A model generated the notes under the pieces. That model was not told the origin of the DNA, ran no database searches, and saw only the letters and a list, made by a program, of their open reading frames with translations. Source: Faecalibacterium prausnitzii (lineage in GTDB: Bacteria > Bacillota > Clostridia > Oscillospirales > Ruminococcaceae). Taken from it: a stretch of DNA of 64,000 bases. Shown here piece after piece: positions 52,643 through 61,090 of the stretch (position 1 is its first letter; each line of letters opens with the position of its first letter). The stretch spans positions 62,001-126,000 of the forward strand of contig NZ_PRLD01000004.1 in NCBI RefSeq assembly GCF_003287405.1. The letters run 5' to 3'. Made by a program: the position numbers and the translations under genes.

Positions 52643-52671
52643 ATGATACCCTGTCCCTGCACAAAAAGCAA
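52643..52671 (-). promoter_or_regulatory. Promoter of the glycerol-3-phosphate dehydrogenase operon
   Basis: Minus-strand TTGCTT (52666-52671), 17-base spacer, TATCAT (52643-52648). Confidence 0.6.
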
Positions 52672-52735
52672 GGTGTTTTGCACTTTTTGTGAAACCCTTA
52701 CAAAAAACACCCGCCGCTTTTGCGCAGAATGCGGA

Positions 52736-53302
52736 TCACATATCCCACACCGCCTGATTGGTGGTGGAAATAGCGGTGGCACCGGCTTCCAGAGCCGCCA
52801 TCACATCCTCCTTGTCCGCGATCAGTCCGCCGGTCAGCACCGGAACCTTGGCCTTGGCGCAGACGCGGCGCAGGATCTTGGGCATAGCGCCGGGCAGCAG
52901 ATCCAGACAGTCCGGCAGGTTTGCGGGGATCTTGTCCAGACTTTCCAGCGCGATGGAATCCAGCAGGAATACCCGCAGGATGGCAGCCAGCCCCAGCTCC
53001 TTGGCGCGGCGGATGAAGGACTGCCGGGTGGAGATGATGCCGTCCGCTTCGGTGGTATTGCGGATGAAGTCCACCGCTACCTCCTTGCCCGCCAGCCCGG
53101 CAATAAGATCTATGTGCACCACGGCAAAGCGCCCCGCTTCGTGGATGCGGCGCACGATGGAGGAGATATTGCAGATATCTCCATATAATACAAAGACCAC
53201 CCGGATATTCTCGTTGGTCAGCGCGCTGCAAAGCCCGGCATCGTCCTTGACGGCAGCAATGACCGGCATTTCCTGAATGGCGTCCATCAGCTCCTGTTTC
53301 AT
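52736..53302 (-). CDS. glpP: Glycerol-uptake operon antiterminator
   Basis: 188 residues from ATG 53302 (GGAGG upstream). A TIM-barrel protein as in B. subtilis GlpP: MPVIAAVKDDAGLC, FVLYGDICNISSIVRRI, VVHIDLIAGLAGKEVAVDFI, GIISTRQSFIRRAKELG, LLPGAMPKILRRV and PVLTGGLIADKEDVMAALEAGA. GlpP binds leader mRNA with glycerol-3-phosphate. The leader terminator just downstream is the obvious target. Confidence 0.94.
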   Translation of the reverse strand: MKQELMDAIQEMPVIAAVKDDAGLCSALTNENIRVVFVLYGDICNISSIVRRIHEAGRFAVVHIDLIAGLAGKEVAVDFIRNTTEADGIISTRQSFIRRAKELGLAAILRVFLLDSIALESLDKIPANLPDCLDLLPGAMPKILRRVCAKAKVPVLTGGLIADKEDVMAALEAGATAISTTNQAVWDM

Positions 53303-53373
53303 GCTTTTCCTCCTGCACACGAAAACGTCTTTTACAATTAAAGATATTATGAATGCTTTGACAGATAAAATCA

Positions 53374-53493
53374 ATGATTTTCAGCAAAAATTCCGGTGAA
53401 ATTGCGGCAGCCTCCGCAGGCAGCGCCATCATCAAGGATATCAACGCCATGCAGGGCTTTGGCAACATGGATGTGCTGTGCATGGAAAGGTAA
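53374..53493 (+). pseudogene. Remnant of a P-type cation ATPase gene
   Basis: A 39-residue frame reads ...AIIKDINAMQGFGNMDVLCM and then ends at ER-stop. It matches the segment just before the phosphorylation site of MgtA-like P-type ATPases, where the sequence would be VLCTDKTGTLT. The rest of the ATPase is gone. A terminator lies 7 bases after the stop. A downstream frame (53516-53653) ending LAPLCRFLQERLKF could be another relic, but I do not recognise it. Confidence 0.6.
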
Positions 53494-53499
53494 ACTGAA

Positions 53500-53533
53500 G
53501 GGCTGCTGCACCGCGATGTGCAGCAGCCCTTTT
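53500..53533 (+). terminator. Terminator after the ATPase remnant
   Basis: GGGCTGCTGCAC (53500-53511) / GTGCAGCAGCCC (53518-53529), then four T. Confidence 0.8.
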
Positions 53534-53652
53534 GTGCAGCGGACGCATATTGCACCAGCAGAGCTGGACGGGCAGACCCTGCTGGTGCCCGGCTTTGCCC
53601 CGGATGCCCTTGCACCGCTGTGCCGTTTTTTGCAGGAGCGGCTGAAGTTCTG

Positions 53653-53696
53653 AAAAAAAGAAGCCGCTGCACAAAACGCTGTGCAGCGGCTTCTTT
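53653..53696 (-). terminator. Terminator after the lipoprotein gene
   Basis: A 17-bp stem (53657-53673 / 53680-53696) with a run of seven T on the minus strand, 13 bases after the stop of the lipoprotein gene. Confidence 0.85.
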
Positions 53697-53708
53697 CAGA
53701 AACGCATT

Positions 53709-54266
53709 TTACGCGGCCAGAGCCTTTTCAATGTTGGACAGAATGGTGTCGTGATCCTCAGCGCAGACCAGAACCACCTCGCCGGTGGGCGCTACGGTGA
53801 CGGTGGCAGCCTTTGCAACAAGGTACTGATCCTCCAGATAATGTTCCATGGACTGCTGTTCGCTGGCAACATAGGCTTCCAGTGCAGCCTTTACTGCATC
53901 GGTCTTGCCCTCGGCGGGCTTTACGATGGCAACAGCATAGCTGCGCACCATCATGCTGGAAATGCTGGCGGCAAAGGCGGTGTACTGGTCGTCCTCCAGA
54001 TTCAGCAGCGGCATCAGGATATCCCGGATCTCTTCGTCCAGCTGGTCGGCCTTGTACTCGGAGCTGTAACCGTCAATGGCGGTAAACTTGCCGTCCTCGC
54101 CCTTGGTAAAGATCATATCGTACTCGTTGTCCTCGTCGCTGCGGGCATCGTGGATGATCTGGGAGTAGTCCTTGGGGGTGGAGCTGTCGGCCTTGCTGCC
54201 GCCGGAGCAGCCCACCAAGGTAAACAGGGTCAGCCCTGCCAGCAGGGCGGCGATGAATCTTTTCAT
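53709..54266 (-). CDS. DUF4358-like secreted lipoprotein
   Basis: 185 residues from ATG 54266 (AAAGGAAC upstream). A Sec lipoprotein signal, MKRFIAALLAGLTLFTLVGC, is followed by a Ser/Lys linker and a soluble domain with 'YSQIIHDARSDEDNEYDMI' and a helical 'VAIVKPAEGKTDAVKAALEA' segment. That resembles DUF4358 lipoproteins of Firmicutes, whose function is unknown. Monocistronic. Confidence 0.75.
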   Translation of the reverse strand: MKRFIAALLAGLTLFTLVGCSGGSKADSSTPKDYSQIIHDARSDEDNEYDMIFTKGEDGKFTAIDGYSSEYKADQLDEEIRDILMPLLNLEDDQYTAFAASISSMMVRSYAVAIVKPAEGKTDAVKAALEAYVASEQQSMEHYLEDQYLVAKAATVTVAPTGEVVLVCAEDHDTILSNIEKALAA

Positions 54267-54424
54267 AGTATTAAAGTTCCTTTCATAGTGCTGTGTGTGG
54301 AAGGTGCAGCCGGGGCGCACACGCTACAGGTAGTGTGTGCCGGTTTTGGGCTGCTATTCTGGATACGAATCACTGCACAGCAGAATTGCAGGGAAAAAGT
54401 AACAGTTTTATGAACAGTGCCCGC

Positions 54425-54865
54425 TTACAGCATCAAAGCGTCCAGATCGCCGTGGTTCACCGGGGTGGACAGGATGATTTGGGTGCTGGTAGTGCCCAGC
54501 TTCTGGAACTGCAGAATCAGATGTTCCAGCTGTGCCATGCTGCCGCAGCTGACCTTGACCAGAAAGGTATACGCGCCGGTAACGTGGTAGCACTGCAGCA
54601 CCTCGCGGCTGTTCTGCAGCAGCTCCAGAAAGGCATCCTGCTTGGAGGGAGCCACCGAAAGGCTGATGAGCGCATCCACATACATCCGGTCTGCCGGACG
54701 GTTCAGCGTGACGGTATAGCCGCTGATGATGCCGTCTGTCTCCAGCTTGTGGATACGGCTGGAAACTGCCGGGCTGGTAAGGGACACCTGCTCTGCGATT
54801 TCTTTGACGGGCATCCGCGCATTTTTGGCCAGAAGCGTGAGGATCTTGCGATCGAGATCGTCCAT
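54425..54865 (-). CDS. Lrp/AsnC-family transcriptional regulator
   Basis: 146 residues. N-terminal winged helix (MDDLDRKILTLLAKNARMPV, LTSPAVSSRIHKLETDGII), then an ACT-like RAM ligand domain (YVDALISLSVAPSKQDAFLE, GAYTFLVKVSCGSMAQLE). It probably senses an amino acid. AAGGAG precedes the ATG. The promoter region upstream is very AT-rich. Target unknown. Confidence 0.92.
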   Translation of the reverse strand: MDDLDRKILTLLAKNARMPVKEIAEQVSLTSPAVSSRIHKLETDGIISGYTVTLNRPADRMYVDALISLSVAPSKQDAFLELLQNSREVLQCYHVTGAYTFLVKVSCGSMAQLEHLILQFQKLGTTSTQIILSTPVNHGDLDALML

Positions 54866-55043
54866 ATAAAAGTCTCCTTAAAAAATATGTTGGATTGTAT
54901 AAAATTTTCTGAAAGTAAAGTTTTTATGTTGTGCAAACCCACGGAAATGGAATAAAATTTCGTTTCTGAAATTCTATGTTAATTATATAAAGTTTTTGCG
55001 AAAAAGTAAAGTATTATTTTAAAGCAAAATCCAAAAATATTGT

Positions 55044-55188
55044 TTGACAAGAAAAGAAAAACGGGTATAATACATCATGCAAGGCAGCGCACTGCACAAA
55101 AGCCTGCCGCTGATATTGAGATTCACCACTTTATATACTTTCCCACCCCTCTATACACAAAAACCCGCTGCCAGGCGGGTTTTTGTGT
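55044..55188 (+). ncRNA. Candidate small RNA with its own promoter and terminator
   Basis: A near-perfect promoter, TTGACA (55044-55049), 16-base spacer, TATAAT (55066-55071), precedes about 110 bases that encode no credible protein and end in an intrinsic terminator: ACACAAAAACCCGC (55155-55168) / GCGGGTTTTTGTGT (55175-55188). A short internal GGCAG...CTGCC stem is possible. The next plus-strand gene is 1.5 kb away and a minus-strand gene lies between, so the promoter serves no coding gene. It lacks the SRP RNA and 6S signatures. Lengths are estimates. Confidence 0.65.
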
Positions 55189-55213
55189 TTTATGCGTTTT
55201 TGGGGAACTATAC

Positions 55214-55250
55214 AGCATGACCCCGCGTTTTCACGCGGGGTCATGCTTTT
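55214..55250 (+). terminator. Second plus-strand terminator after the small RNA
   Basis: AGCATGACCCCGCG (55214-55227) / CGCGGGGTCATGCT (55234-55247), then TTTT. It would stop any read-through from the small RNA before pepT. Confidence 0.8.
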
Positions 55251-55284
55251 ATGCAGAAGGGCTTTACAGAAAACGAAAGAAAAA

Positions 55285-56502
55285 TTATTCTGCGTACAGA
55301 GAGATGATGTTCAGCACGATCTCAGTGCAGCGGTCCATCCGCTCCACGGTGGTGCACTCGCACACGCCGTGGAAGTTGAAGCCGCCGGTGCCCAGATTGG
55401 GGCAGGGCAGACCATTCCAGCTCAGGGTAGCGCCATCGGTGCCGCCGCGCACGGGCACCTCCACCGGCTCCAGACCGGCCATGCGCACAGCCTTGCGGGC
55501 GGTCTCAATGAGGTGGAAGTGGGGCTTGATCTTTTCCAGCATATTGCGGTAGCTGTCTTTGATCTCCACTTCTACGGTGCCTGCGCCGTACTTGCCGTTC
55601 AGGTAATCGGCAATGTCCTGCATATTGTCCTTCTTGAACTGCAGTTTGGCGGCATCATGGTCGCGCAGGATGTAGCCCAGCTTTGCGGTGGTGACGTCGC
55701 CGTACATCTGGCACAGGTGGTAGAAGCCCTGACGCCCCTCGGTGGTCTCGGGACGCGCCATCACGGGCAGAGCGCCGTGGAACTCCATGGCAACGTTGGA
55801 AGCGTTGATCATGGTGTCCTTGGCAGAGCCGGGGTGCACCGAGAAGCCGTGGATGGTCACGGTGGCAGCAGCGGCGTTGAAGTTCTCGTACTCGATGTCG
55901 CCGGCATCGCCGCCGTCCACCGTGTAGGCAAAGTCTGCACCAAAACCGGGGATATCGAACAGATCGGCACCCTCGCCGATCTCCTCGTCCGGGGTAAAGC
56001 CGATGCACAGCTTGCCGTGGGGACGGCCCTCGCGGATAACGGTCTCCACGGCGGTCATGATCTCAGCCACACCGGCTTTATCATCTGCACCCAGCAGGGT
56101 GGTGCCGTCGGTGGTGATCAGGGTCTCGCCCTTCATGGAGGCAAGGAAGGGGAAGGCGGAGACCTTCATCACCTTGCCGGTGGCGGGCAGCACCACATCG
56201 CCGCCGTCGTAGTTCTCGTGCAGGATGGGGTTCACGTTCTCGCCGCCGGCATCCGGGGCGGTGTCCATGTGGGCGATCAGACCCAGCGCGGGCTTTTCCT
56301 CGTAGCCGGGGGTGGCGGGCAGGGAGCCGTAGACGTAGCAGTGTTCGTCCACCCGGGCATCCTCCACGCCCAGAGCCTTCAGTTCCTCCACCAGCTTGTG
56401 AGCCAGATCAAACTCCCGCGCAGCGGAAGGATGGGTGCCGGACTCCGGGTCCGAGGTGGTGTAGACCCTGACGTAATCAAGCAGTCGTTCATAGGCGCGC
56501 AT
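55285..56502 (-). CDS. pepT: Peptidase T (tripeptidase)
   Basis: 405 residues from ATG 56502 (AAAGGAG 11 bases upstream). An M20B two-zinc aminopeptidase: LIAHMDTAPDAGG (His and Asp ligands), LLGADDKAGVAEIM, GFTPDEEIGEGADLF (Glu base), VDGGDAGDIEYENFNAA and VPVRGGTDGATLSWNG, as in PepT. It removes the N-terminal residue of tripeptides in the cytoplasm. Monocistronic. Confidence 0.95.
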   Translation of the reverse strand: MRAYERLLDYVRVYTTSDPESGTHPSAAREFDLAHKLVEELKALGVEDARVDEHCYVYGSLPATPGYEEKPALGLIAHMDTAPDAGGENVNPILHENYDGGDVVLPATGKVMKVSAFPFLASMKGETLITTDGTTLLGADDKAGVAEIMTAVETVIREGRPHGKLCIGFTPDEEIGEGADLFDIPGFGADFAYTVDGGDAGDIEYENFNAAAATVTIHGFSVHPGSAKDTMINASNVAMEFHGALPVMARPETTEGRQGFYHLCQMYGDVTTAKLGYILRDHDAAKLQFKKDNMQDIADYLNGKYGAGTVEVEIKDSYRNMLEKIKPHFHLIETARKAVRMAGLEPVEVPVRGGTDGATLSWNGLPCPNLGTGGFNFHGVCECTTVERMDRCTEIVLNIISLYAE

Positions 56503-56647
56503 AATAAAGCACACTCCTTTAGCAATATTGAAGGATCACAGCCCGTGATCCAGCTTCTATCATACCCCGTTTTTCCTGTTTTGACAACCTTTTTTGCCCA
56601 CTTGGGACAGAAAGCACGGGCGCAATAGCAAAATTCAACGTAAAAAG

Positions 56648-56676
56648 TTGTCCGTCAGTCATAAACGTGCTACAAT
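56648..56676 (+). promoter_or_regulatory. Promoter of the 2-hydroxyacid dehydrogenase gene
   Basis: TTGTCC (56648-56653), 17-base spacer, TACAAT (56671-56676). Confidence 0.65.
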
Positions 56677-56736
56677 AAAGACACCCTTATAAAGAAGCGG
56701 GCGCACCGCACAGCAGAAAGATCAGGAGGAGATTTT

Positions 56737-57732
56737 ATGGCAGTCAAAGTGTTTTTCTACACCCTGCGCCCCTACGATGAGCAGGGCATCGTAGAGGAAC
56801 TGGCAAAGCAGTATGGCATCGAGTACGGTTATACTGAGGTGTATCCCACCATGGAGAACGCCCAGCTGGCCGCAGGTTGCGATGCGGTATCGGTGACTCC
56901 CTGCGATATGAGCGCACCCATGCTGCAGCGCTTCCACGATCTTGGGGTGAAAGCCATCTGCTGCCGCTCCATCGGCTACGACCATATAGATCTGGAAAAG
57001 GCACGGGAGCTGGGCATGAAGATATCCAATGCGGATTATCCTCCCGAGGGCGTGGCGAACTTTGCCATTATGCTCATGCTGATGAGTCTGCGCAAGGCGG
57101 GGCACATCCTCAAGCGGGGCGAAGTGCAGGACTACTCCCTGAAGGGCAAGCTCGGACGGGATATCTCCCACTGCACTGTGGGCGTCATTGGCACGGGACG
57201 CATCGGGCAGACTGTGCTGAAGCACCTGTCCGGCTTTGGCTGCCGTCTGCTGGCCTACGACTTGTACCAGAGTGAAGAGGTAAAGAAGATCGCGGAGTAT
57301 GTGCCGCTGGACACCCTGTTTGCCGAGAGTGATGTCATCACCCTGCACACCAATGCCACCGAGGAAAACCATCACCTGCTCAACGCCGAAGCCTTTGCCA
57401 AGATGAAGCCCGGCGTGACCATCGTGAATACCGCCCGCGGCAAGCTGATCGACAGCGATGCTCTGCTGAAGGCGCTGGAAAGCGGGCAGGTGGGTGCTGC
57501 CAGTCTGGATGTGCTGGAAAACGAGAACGGTCTGTACTATTACGATCGCATGGGGGATGTGATCCCGAACACGGAGCTGGCTGCGCTGCGCGCGATGCCC
57601 AACGTGCTCCTGACCGACCACACGGCCTTCTACACCTACGAGGCTGTAAAGAGCATGGTGCTCAGTGTGCTGGAAAGCGCTGCCGCCTTTGCCGAGGGCT
57701 TGCCCACCCGGCATGATGTGACTGACCGCTGA
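56737..57732 (+). CDS. D-lactate dehydrogenase-type D-2-hydroxyacid dehydrogenase
   Basis: 331 residues of the D-isomer-specific dehydrogenases. Substrate arginine region NTARGKLID, catalytic Glu in LDVLENENGLYYYD, catalytic His in LLTDHTAFYTYEA; NAD-binding VGVIGTGRIGQTV near residue 150. Overall like LdhA/HicD/FldH. Reduces pyruvate to D-lactate or, alternatively, an aromatic or branched-chain 2-oxo acid. AGGAGG precedes the ATG. Faecalibacterium are known D-lactate producers, which favours lactate. Confidence 0.88.
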   Translation: MAVKVFFYTLRPYDEQGIVEELAKQYGIEYGYTEVYPTMENAQLAAGCDAVSVTPCDMSAPMLQRFHDLGVKAICCRSIGYDHIDLEKARELGMKISNADYPPEGVANFAIMLMLMSLRKAGHILKRGEVQDYSLKGKLGRDISHCTVGVIGTGRIGQTVLKHLSGFGCRLLAYDLYQSEEVKKIAEYVPLDTLFAESDVITLHTNATEENHHLLNAEAFAKMKPGVTIVNTARGKLIDSDALLKALESGQVGAASLDVLENENGLYYYDRMGDVIPNTELAALRAMPNVLLTDHTAFYTYEAVKSMVLSVLESAAAFAEGLPTRHDVTDR

Positions 57733-57747
57733 GAAATGGTGAAATGC

Positions 57748-57781
57748 AAAAATCGGACAGACCGCGGTCTGTCCGATTTTT
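57748..57781. terminator. Bidirectional terminator between the dehydrogenase and pfkA
   Basis: AAAAATCGGACAGACC and its complement GGTCTGTCCGATTTTT form a stem around a short centre; T-runs on both strands. Confidence 0.88.
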
Positions 57782-57819
57782 GTGCTATTTATCCATAGTA
57801 TCCCAACGCAAATTGGTGC

Positions 57820-58899
57820 TCAGCCCAGACAGACGCCCATGCGGCGTGCCACGCTCAGCAGCTCGCAGTTTTCAGGCACATTGCGGGTCTTGCCGGCAAT
57901 GTCTGCCAGACGGTTCTCGGTCACCCGGCGGTTCACCATGGCCACGGTCACGCCGTAGCGCTCCACCTCCACCAGCTGTGCGGCATAGCTGCCGAACTGG
58001 GTGGCAAGCACACGGTCGTAGGCGCTGGGGCTGCCGCCGCGCTGCATATGACCAGGGATGCACACGCGGGTCTCCATGCCGGTCTTTTTCTGTACCGCCT
58101 GCGCAATGCGGTTGGTGGCGGTGGTGCCAAGCCCTGCCTCAGCACGCTTGGCCATCCAGTCCTTGCGCTTCATGCGGGCTTCCTCGGTGTTGATGGCACC
58201 CTCGGCCACGGCGAGGATGGAGAAGTTCGAGCCCTTCTTCGCACGGCGCTCCACGGCCTCGCACACGCGGTCGATATCGTAGGGCAGCTCAGGCAGCAGG
58301 ATGATGTCCGCGCCGCCGGCAATGCCGGAATACAAGGTAAGCCAGCCGGCCTTGTTGCCCATGATCTCGATGCACATCACGCGGCTGTGGCTGCCGGCGG
58401 TGGTGTGGATGCGGTCGATGACGTCAGTGGCGATGTCTACAGCGGTATGGAAACCGAATGTCACATCGGTGCCGTAGATATCGTTGTCAATGGTCTTGGG
58501 CAGGCCGATGATGTTCAGCCCCTCCTGTGAAAGCAGGTTGGCGGTCTTATGGGTGCCGTTGCCGCCCAGACACAGCAGGCAGTCCAGCTTGGCAGCCTTG
58601 TAGGTCTTTTTCATGGCGGCGACCTTATCAATGTTGTCGTCCTCCACCACACGCATCATCTTAAAGGGGGTGCGCTTGGTGCCCAGAATGGTGCCGCCTA
58701 AGGTCAGGATGCCGCGGAAGTCGTCCTCGGTCATCTCGCGGTAATCGCCGTTGATCAGGCCGCTGTAGCCATTGGCGATGCCTACGATCTCCACGTTATC
58801 CCCCATGCGGGCGTACAGTGCTTTTGCAACGCCACGGATGGTGGCGTTCAGGCCCGGACAATCGCCGCCGGAGGTCAGGATACCAACACGTTTTTTCAT
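57820..58899 (-). CDS. pfkA: 6-phosphofructokinase
   Basis: 359 residues. GILTSGGDCPGLNATIRG (ATP and fructose-6-phosphate site), GGTILGTKR, PKTIDNDIYGTDVTFGFHTA (catalytic TIDND), EIMGNKAGWLTLYSGIAGGA. The usual GGDG(S/T) metal-binding motif reads LGGNGTHKTA, with N114 where ATP-dependent enzymes have Asp; G115 still suggests ATP rather than pyrophosphate use. It likely phosphorylates fructose-6-phosphate. Its shared terminator lies downstream. Confidence 0.9.
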   Translation of the reverse strand: MKKRVGILTSGGDCPGLNATIRGVAKALYARMGDNVEIVGIANGYSGLINGDYREMTEDDFRGILTLGGTILGTKRTPFKMMRVVEDDNIDKVAAMKKTYKAAKLDCLLCLGGNGTHKTANLLSQEGLNIIGLPKTIDNDIYGTDVTFGFHTAVDIATDVIDRIHTTAGSHSRVMCIEIMGNKAGWLTLYSGIAGGADIILLPELPYDIDRVCEAVERRAKKGSNFSILAVAEGAINTEEARMKRKDWMAKRAEAGLGTTATNRIAQAVQKKTGMETRVCIPGHMQRGGSPSAYDRVLATQFGSYAAQLVEVERYGVTVAMVNRRVTENRLADIAGKTRNVPENCELLSVARRMGVCLG

Positions 58900-59098
58900 T
58901 CAAAAGCCCTCTTTCCTTATCATTCAGGCAAAGCCGGACCGCCCGGCAAAGGATGCCGGAGCACCCGGGGTCCTACCTTTTTATAGTATTAGAGTATTCC
59001 GAAAGGGGAGTGCTGTCAAGAGAAAAACCAAAAATTTACAAGCCTATGTACACCGGGCGGCCGCTGCGAAAACTTTTGCAGAAAAACTGAAAAAATGG

Positions 59099-59127
59099 TT
59101 GACAAGCAGCCCGCCGGCGTGTATAAT
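59099..59127 (+). promoter_or_regulatory. tRNA operon promoter
   Basis: A consensus TTGACA (59099-59104), 17-base spacer, TATAAT (59122-59127), 44 bases before tRNA-Gln. Confidence 0.88.
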
Positions 59128-59171
59128 ATCCCTTGTCAGCAACGCACGGCGCGGCTGACACAACCGAATAT

Positions 59172-59245
59172 TGGGGATTTGCATAGTGGTAGTGCGGTAG
59201 ACTCTGACTCTACTTGTGGGAGTTCGATTCTCTCATCCCCAACCA
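59172..59245 (+). tRNA. tRNA-Gln (anticodon CTG)
   Basis: The 74-base sequence folds as a cloverleaf: acceptor TGGGGAT/ATCCCCA, D arm GCAT/GTGC, anticodon stem GTAGA/TCTAC with loop CTCTGAC (anticodon CTG, reads CAG), T arm GGGAG/CTCTC with TTCGATT. The CCA end is encoded. A tRNA-Pro follows after 31 bases. Confidence 0.93.
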
Positions 59246-59276
59246 GTTACCGCAGCCGAATAAGCTGCGGTATTTT

Positions 59277-59352
59277 CGGGGCATAGCGCAGTTGGTAGCG
59301 CGCCTCGTTCGGGACGAGGAGGCCGTGGGTTCAAATCCCGCTGCTCCGACCA
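59277..59352 (+). tRNA. tRNA-Pro (anticodon CGG)
   Basis: 76 bases with acceptor CGGGGCA/TGCTCCG, anticodon stem CCTCG/CGAGG and loop TTCGGGA (CGG, reads CCG) and an encoded CCA. It shares the promoter at 59099 with tRNA-Gln. Confidence 0.93.
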
Positions 59353-59358
59353 AAAAAT

Positions 59359-59393
59359 GCACGTTGATTCGCTAAGAATTTTCGTGCTTTTTT
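59359..59393 (+). terminator. tRNA operon terminator
   Basis: GCACG (59359-59363) / CGTGC (59383-59387) with an inner ATTC/GAAT pairing and six T afterwards. Confidence 0.75.
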
Positions 59394-59395
59394 CT

Positions 59396-59986
59396 TTATT
59401 CGGCAGAATGACGAGCCGGTTTTGAAAAAGTGCCAAAAATTATTTCAGGCGCAAACAGGAAATCTGTTGGAGGCTGACTCTGACAGACTTTTTTGTAAAG
59501 CTGAACGAGGAAAATGTCGAGGACAGTTCCACCGGGTGGTGGGACTGTCTTTTTTTGTGTGGCTGCTGGCAAGCAGAAGTTGACGCCAGATTGACAACCT
59601 ATTCGAGCATGGGGGATCGGCTGGGACGTTTCTCCTTAAAATAAGCGTGTTGTTGAAAAGAAACGCTTCATGCAATGTTTTTGTCTGAGAAAACCCGCTC
59701 TGTTTATATTGATTTCCCTCTGCATCCATGATAAAATAACAGGAGAATTCGTACAATTACGTCGAAAATGATTGCAATGGAAGATACCCTTACGGAGATC
59801 TGAATACTCCTTGTGTCAGCTGTATGGCAGATGGTTATAAACGGAGCCGATGATTGGCTTGACAAAAAGTGCCCGGAAGAAGTCAGGCAAAAACAGTAAT
59901 TGCATCATAACTTCAGAACGAGCAGAAAAGTTGGAAAAGATAGGAATTATGTGGGATACTATGGAGCAAAAGAAGGGCAATCGGCC
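59396..59986 (+). promoter_or_regulatory. Gene-poor gap with a terminator and a promoter before the polysaccharide cluster
   Basis: No gene is recognised. A good terminator lies at 59522-59557 (12-bp stem GACAGT-T-CCACC with its complement, then eight T) with no identified gene in front, so it may close a small transcript or be a relic. A promoter, TTGATT (59709-59714), 17-base spacer, TAAAAT (59732-59737), would give a leader of about 240 bases before the first glycosyltransferase. Confidence 0.5.
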
Positions 59987-61090
59987 ATGAAGAAGGTTTT
60001 GCTGATCGCAACAACACGGCTTACCATGGACGGTTTGACAGAGATCCTGCTCCGGGTAGCCCGCATAGCGGCACGGGAATATTTGGTGGGCTTTGCACTG
60101 GGTGAAGGCTGCAGTGCGGATATCCAGCCGCAGCTGGAAGCGATCGGCAGCGTATATCAGCTGCCTTCCCGTAAAAAAAAGCTGCCCTGCTATATGGCCG
60201 CACTGGCAGCATTGGTCAAGAAGAAAGGCTATGAAGTTGTGCACATCCACGGCAATAGTGCCACGATGGCATTTGACTTGCTGGCTGTATGGGCTGGCGG
60301 CGCGACAGTGCGCATTACGCATTGTCATAACTGCGCGCACCAGCCTGCCCTTAAGCAAGCGACCCTTGGCAGACTGCTGAACCGTTTGGTTACGGATCCG
60401 GTGGCGTGTTCGCGTGCGGCGGGAGAGATGTTATATACCCGGCCATTCCGGGTGCTTGTCAATGGAATAGACTGCGAGCGTTTTTCCTTTTCCCCGTCCG
60501 TACGAGAACAAATGCGGGCGAAATTGGGGCTGCAGGACTGCTTTGTGGTTGGCCACATTGGCCGTTTCAGTCAGCAAAAAAATCACACTCGGCTTTTCCG
60601 CATCTTCAAAACAGTCTTGCAGCAAAAGCCACAGGCAAGGCTTCTGCTTTGCGGCCAAGGAGAAAATTTCGAACAATCTCAGCAGGAAGCCAAGGCGCTT
60701 GGCATTGCGGAGATGGTGCTGTTTTGCGGTAATGTGAATAGGCCGGAAGATTATCTGCAGGCGATGGATGTATTTGTGATGACCAGCCTGTTTGAGGGAT
60801 TGCCCATTGTGGGTGTAGAAGCGCAGGCCAGCGGTCTGCCCTGCATTTTTGCTGACACGATCACGCAGGAAGTGAAGATCCTGCCGCAGACTCAGTTCCT
60901 CGCACTTACACAGCCTGATGAAGCATGGGCAGAGCGTATTGTCCAGACAAAGCCGATGGAACGTAGCCTTGCGGGACATTGCGTAGAGAGTGCTGGATTT
61001 GCAGAAGAAAATCTGGACAGGCAGGTCTGTGCGCTGTATGGAATGGAGGAACATCATTTTGCGAATATCAGTGGTCGTGACCACCTATAA
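59987..61090 (+). CDS. Family 4 glycosyltransferase (GT-B fold)
   Basis: 367 residues from ATG 59987 (AGAAGGG 8 bases upstream; the frame opens earlier but has no ribosome site). N-terminal half has a MKKVLLIATTRLTMDGLTEIL start and VVHIHGNSATMAFD; C-terminal half has FVVGHIGRFSQQKNHTRL, RLLLCGQGE, VFVMTSLFEGLPIVGVEAQASGLP (the EX7E region). It transfers a sugar from a nucleotide donor during surface polysaccharide synthesis. The end overlaps the next gene by 32 bases. Confidence 0.88.
   Translation: MKKVLLIATTRLTMDGLTEILLRVARIAAREYLVGFALGEGCSADIQPQLEAIGSVYQLPSRKKKLPCYMAALAALVKKKGYEVVHIHGNSATMAFDLLAVWAGGATVRITHCHNCAHQPALKQATLGRLLNRLVTDPVACSRAAGEMLYTRPFRVLVNGIDCERFSFSPSVREQMRAKLGLQDCFVVGHIGRFSQQKNHTRLFRIFKTVLQQKPQARLLLCGQGENFEQSQQEAKALGIAEMVLFCGNVNRPEDYLQAMDVFVMTSLFEGLPIVGVEAQASGLPCIFADTITQEVKILPQTQFLALTQPDEAWAERIVQTKPMERSLAGHCVESAGFAEENLDRQVCALYGMEEHHFANISGRDHL

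Noticed and set aside
55072-55188. 6S RNA or SRP RNA
   Set aside because: Too short and unbranched for 6S RNA, and the SRP GGAAG...GCAGCC core is absent.
59396-59700. A gene remnant before the terminator at 59522
   Set aside because: Short frames can be read, but I recognise no family in them; the region is reported as gene-poor.
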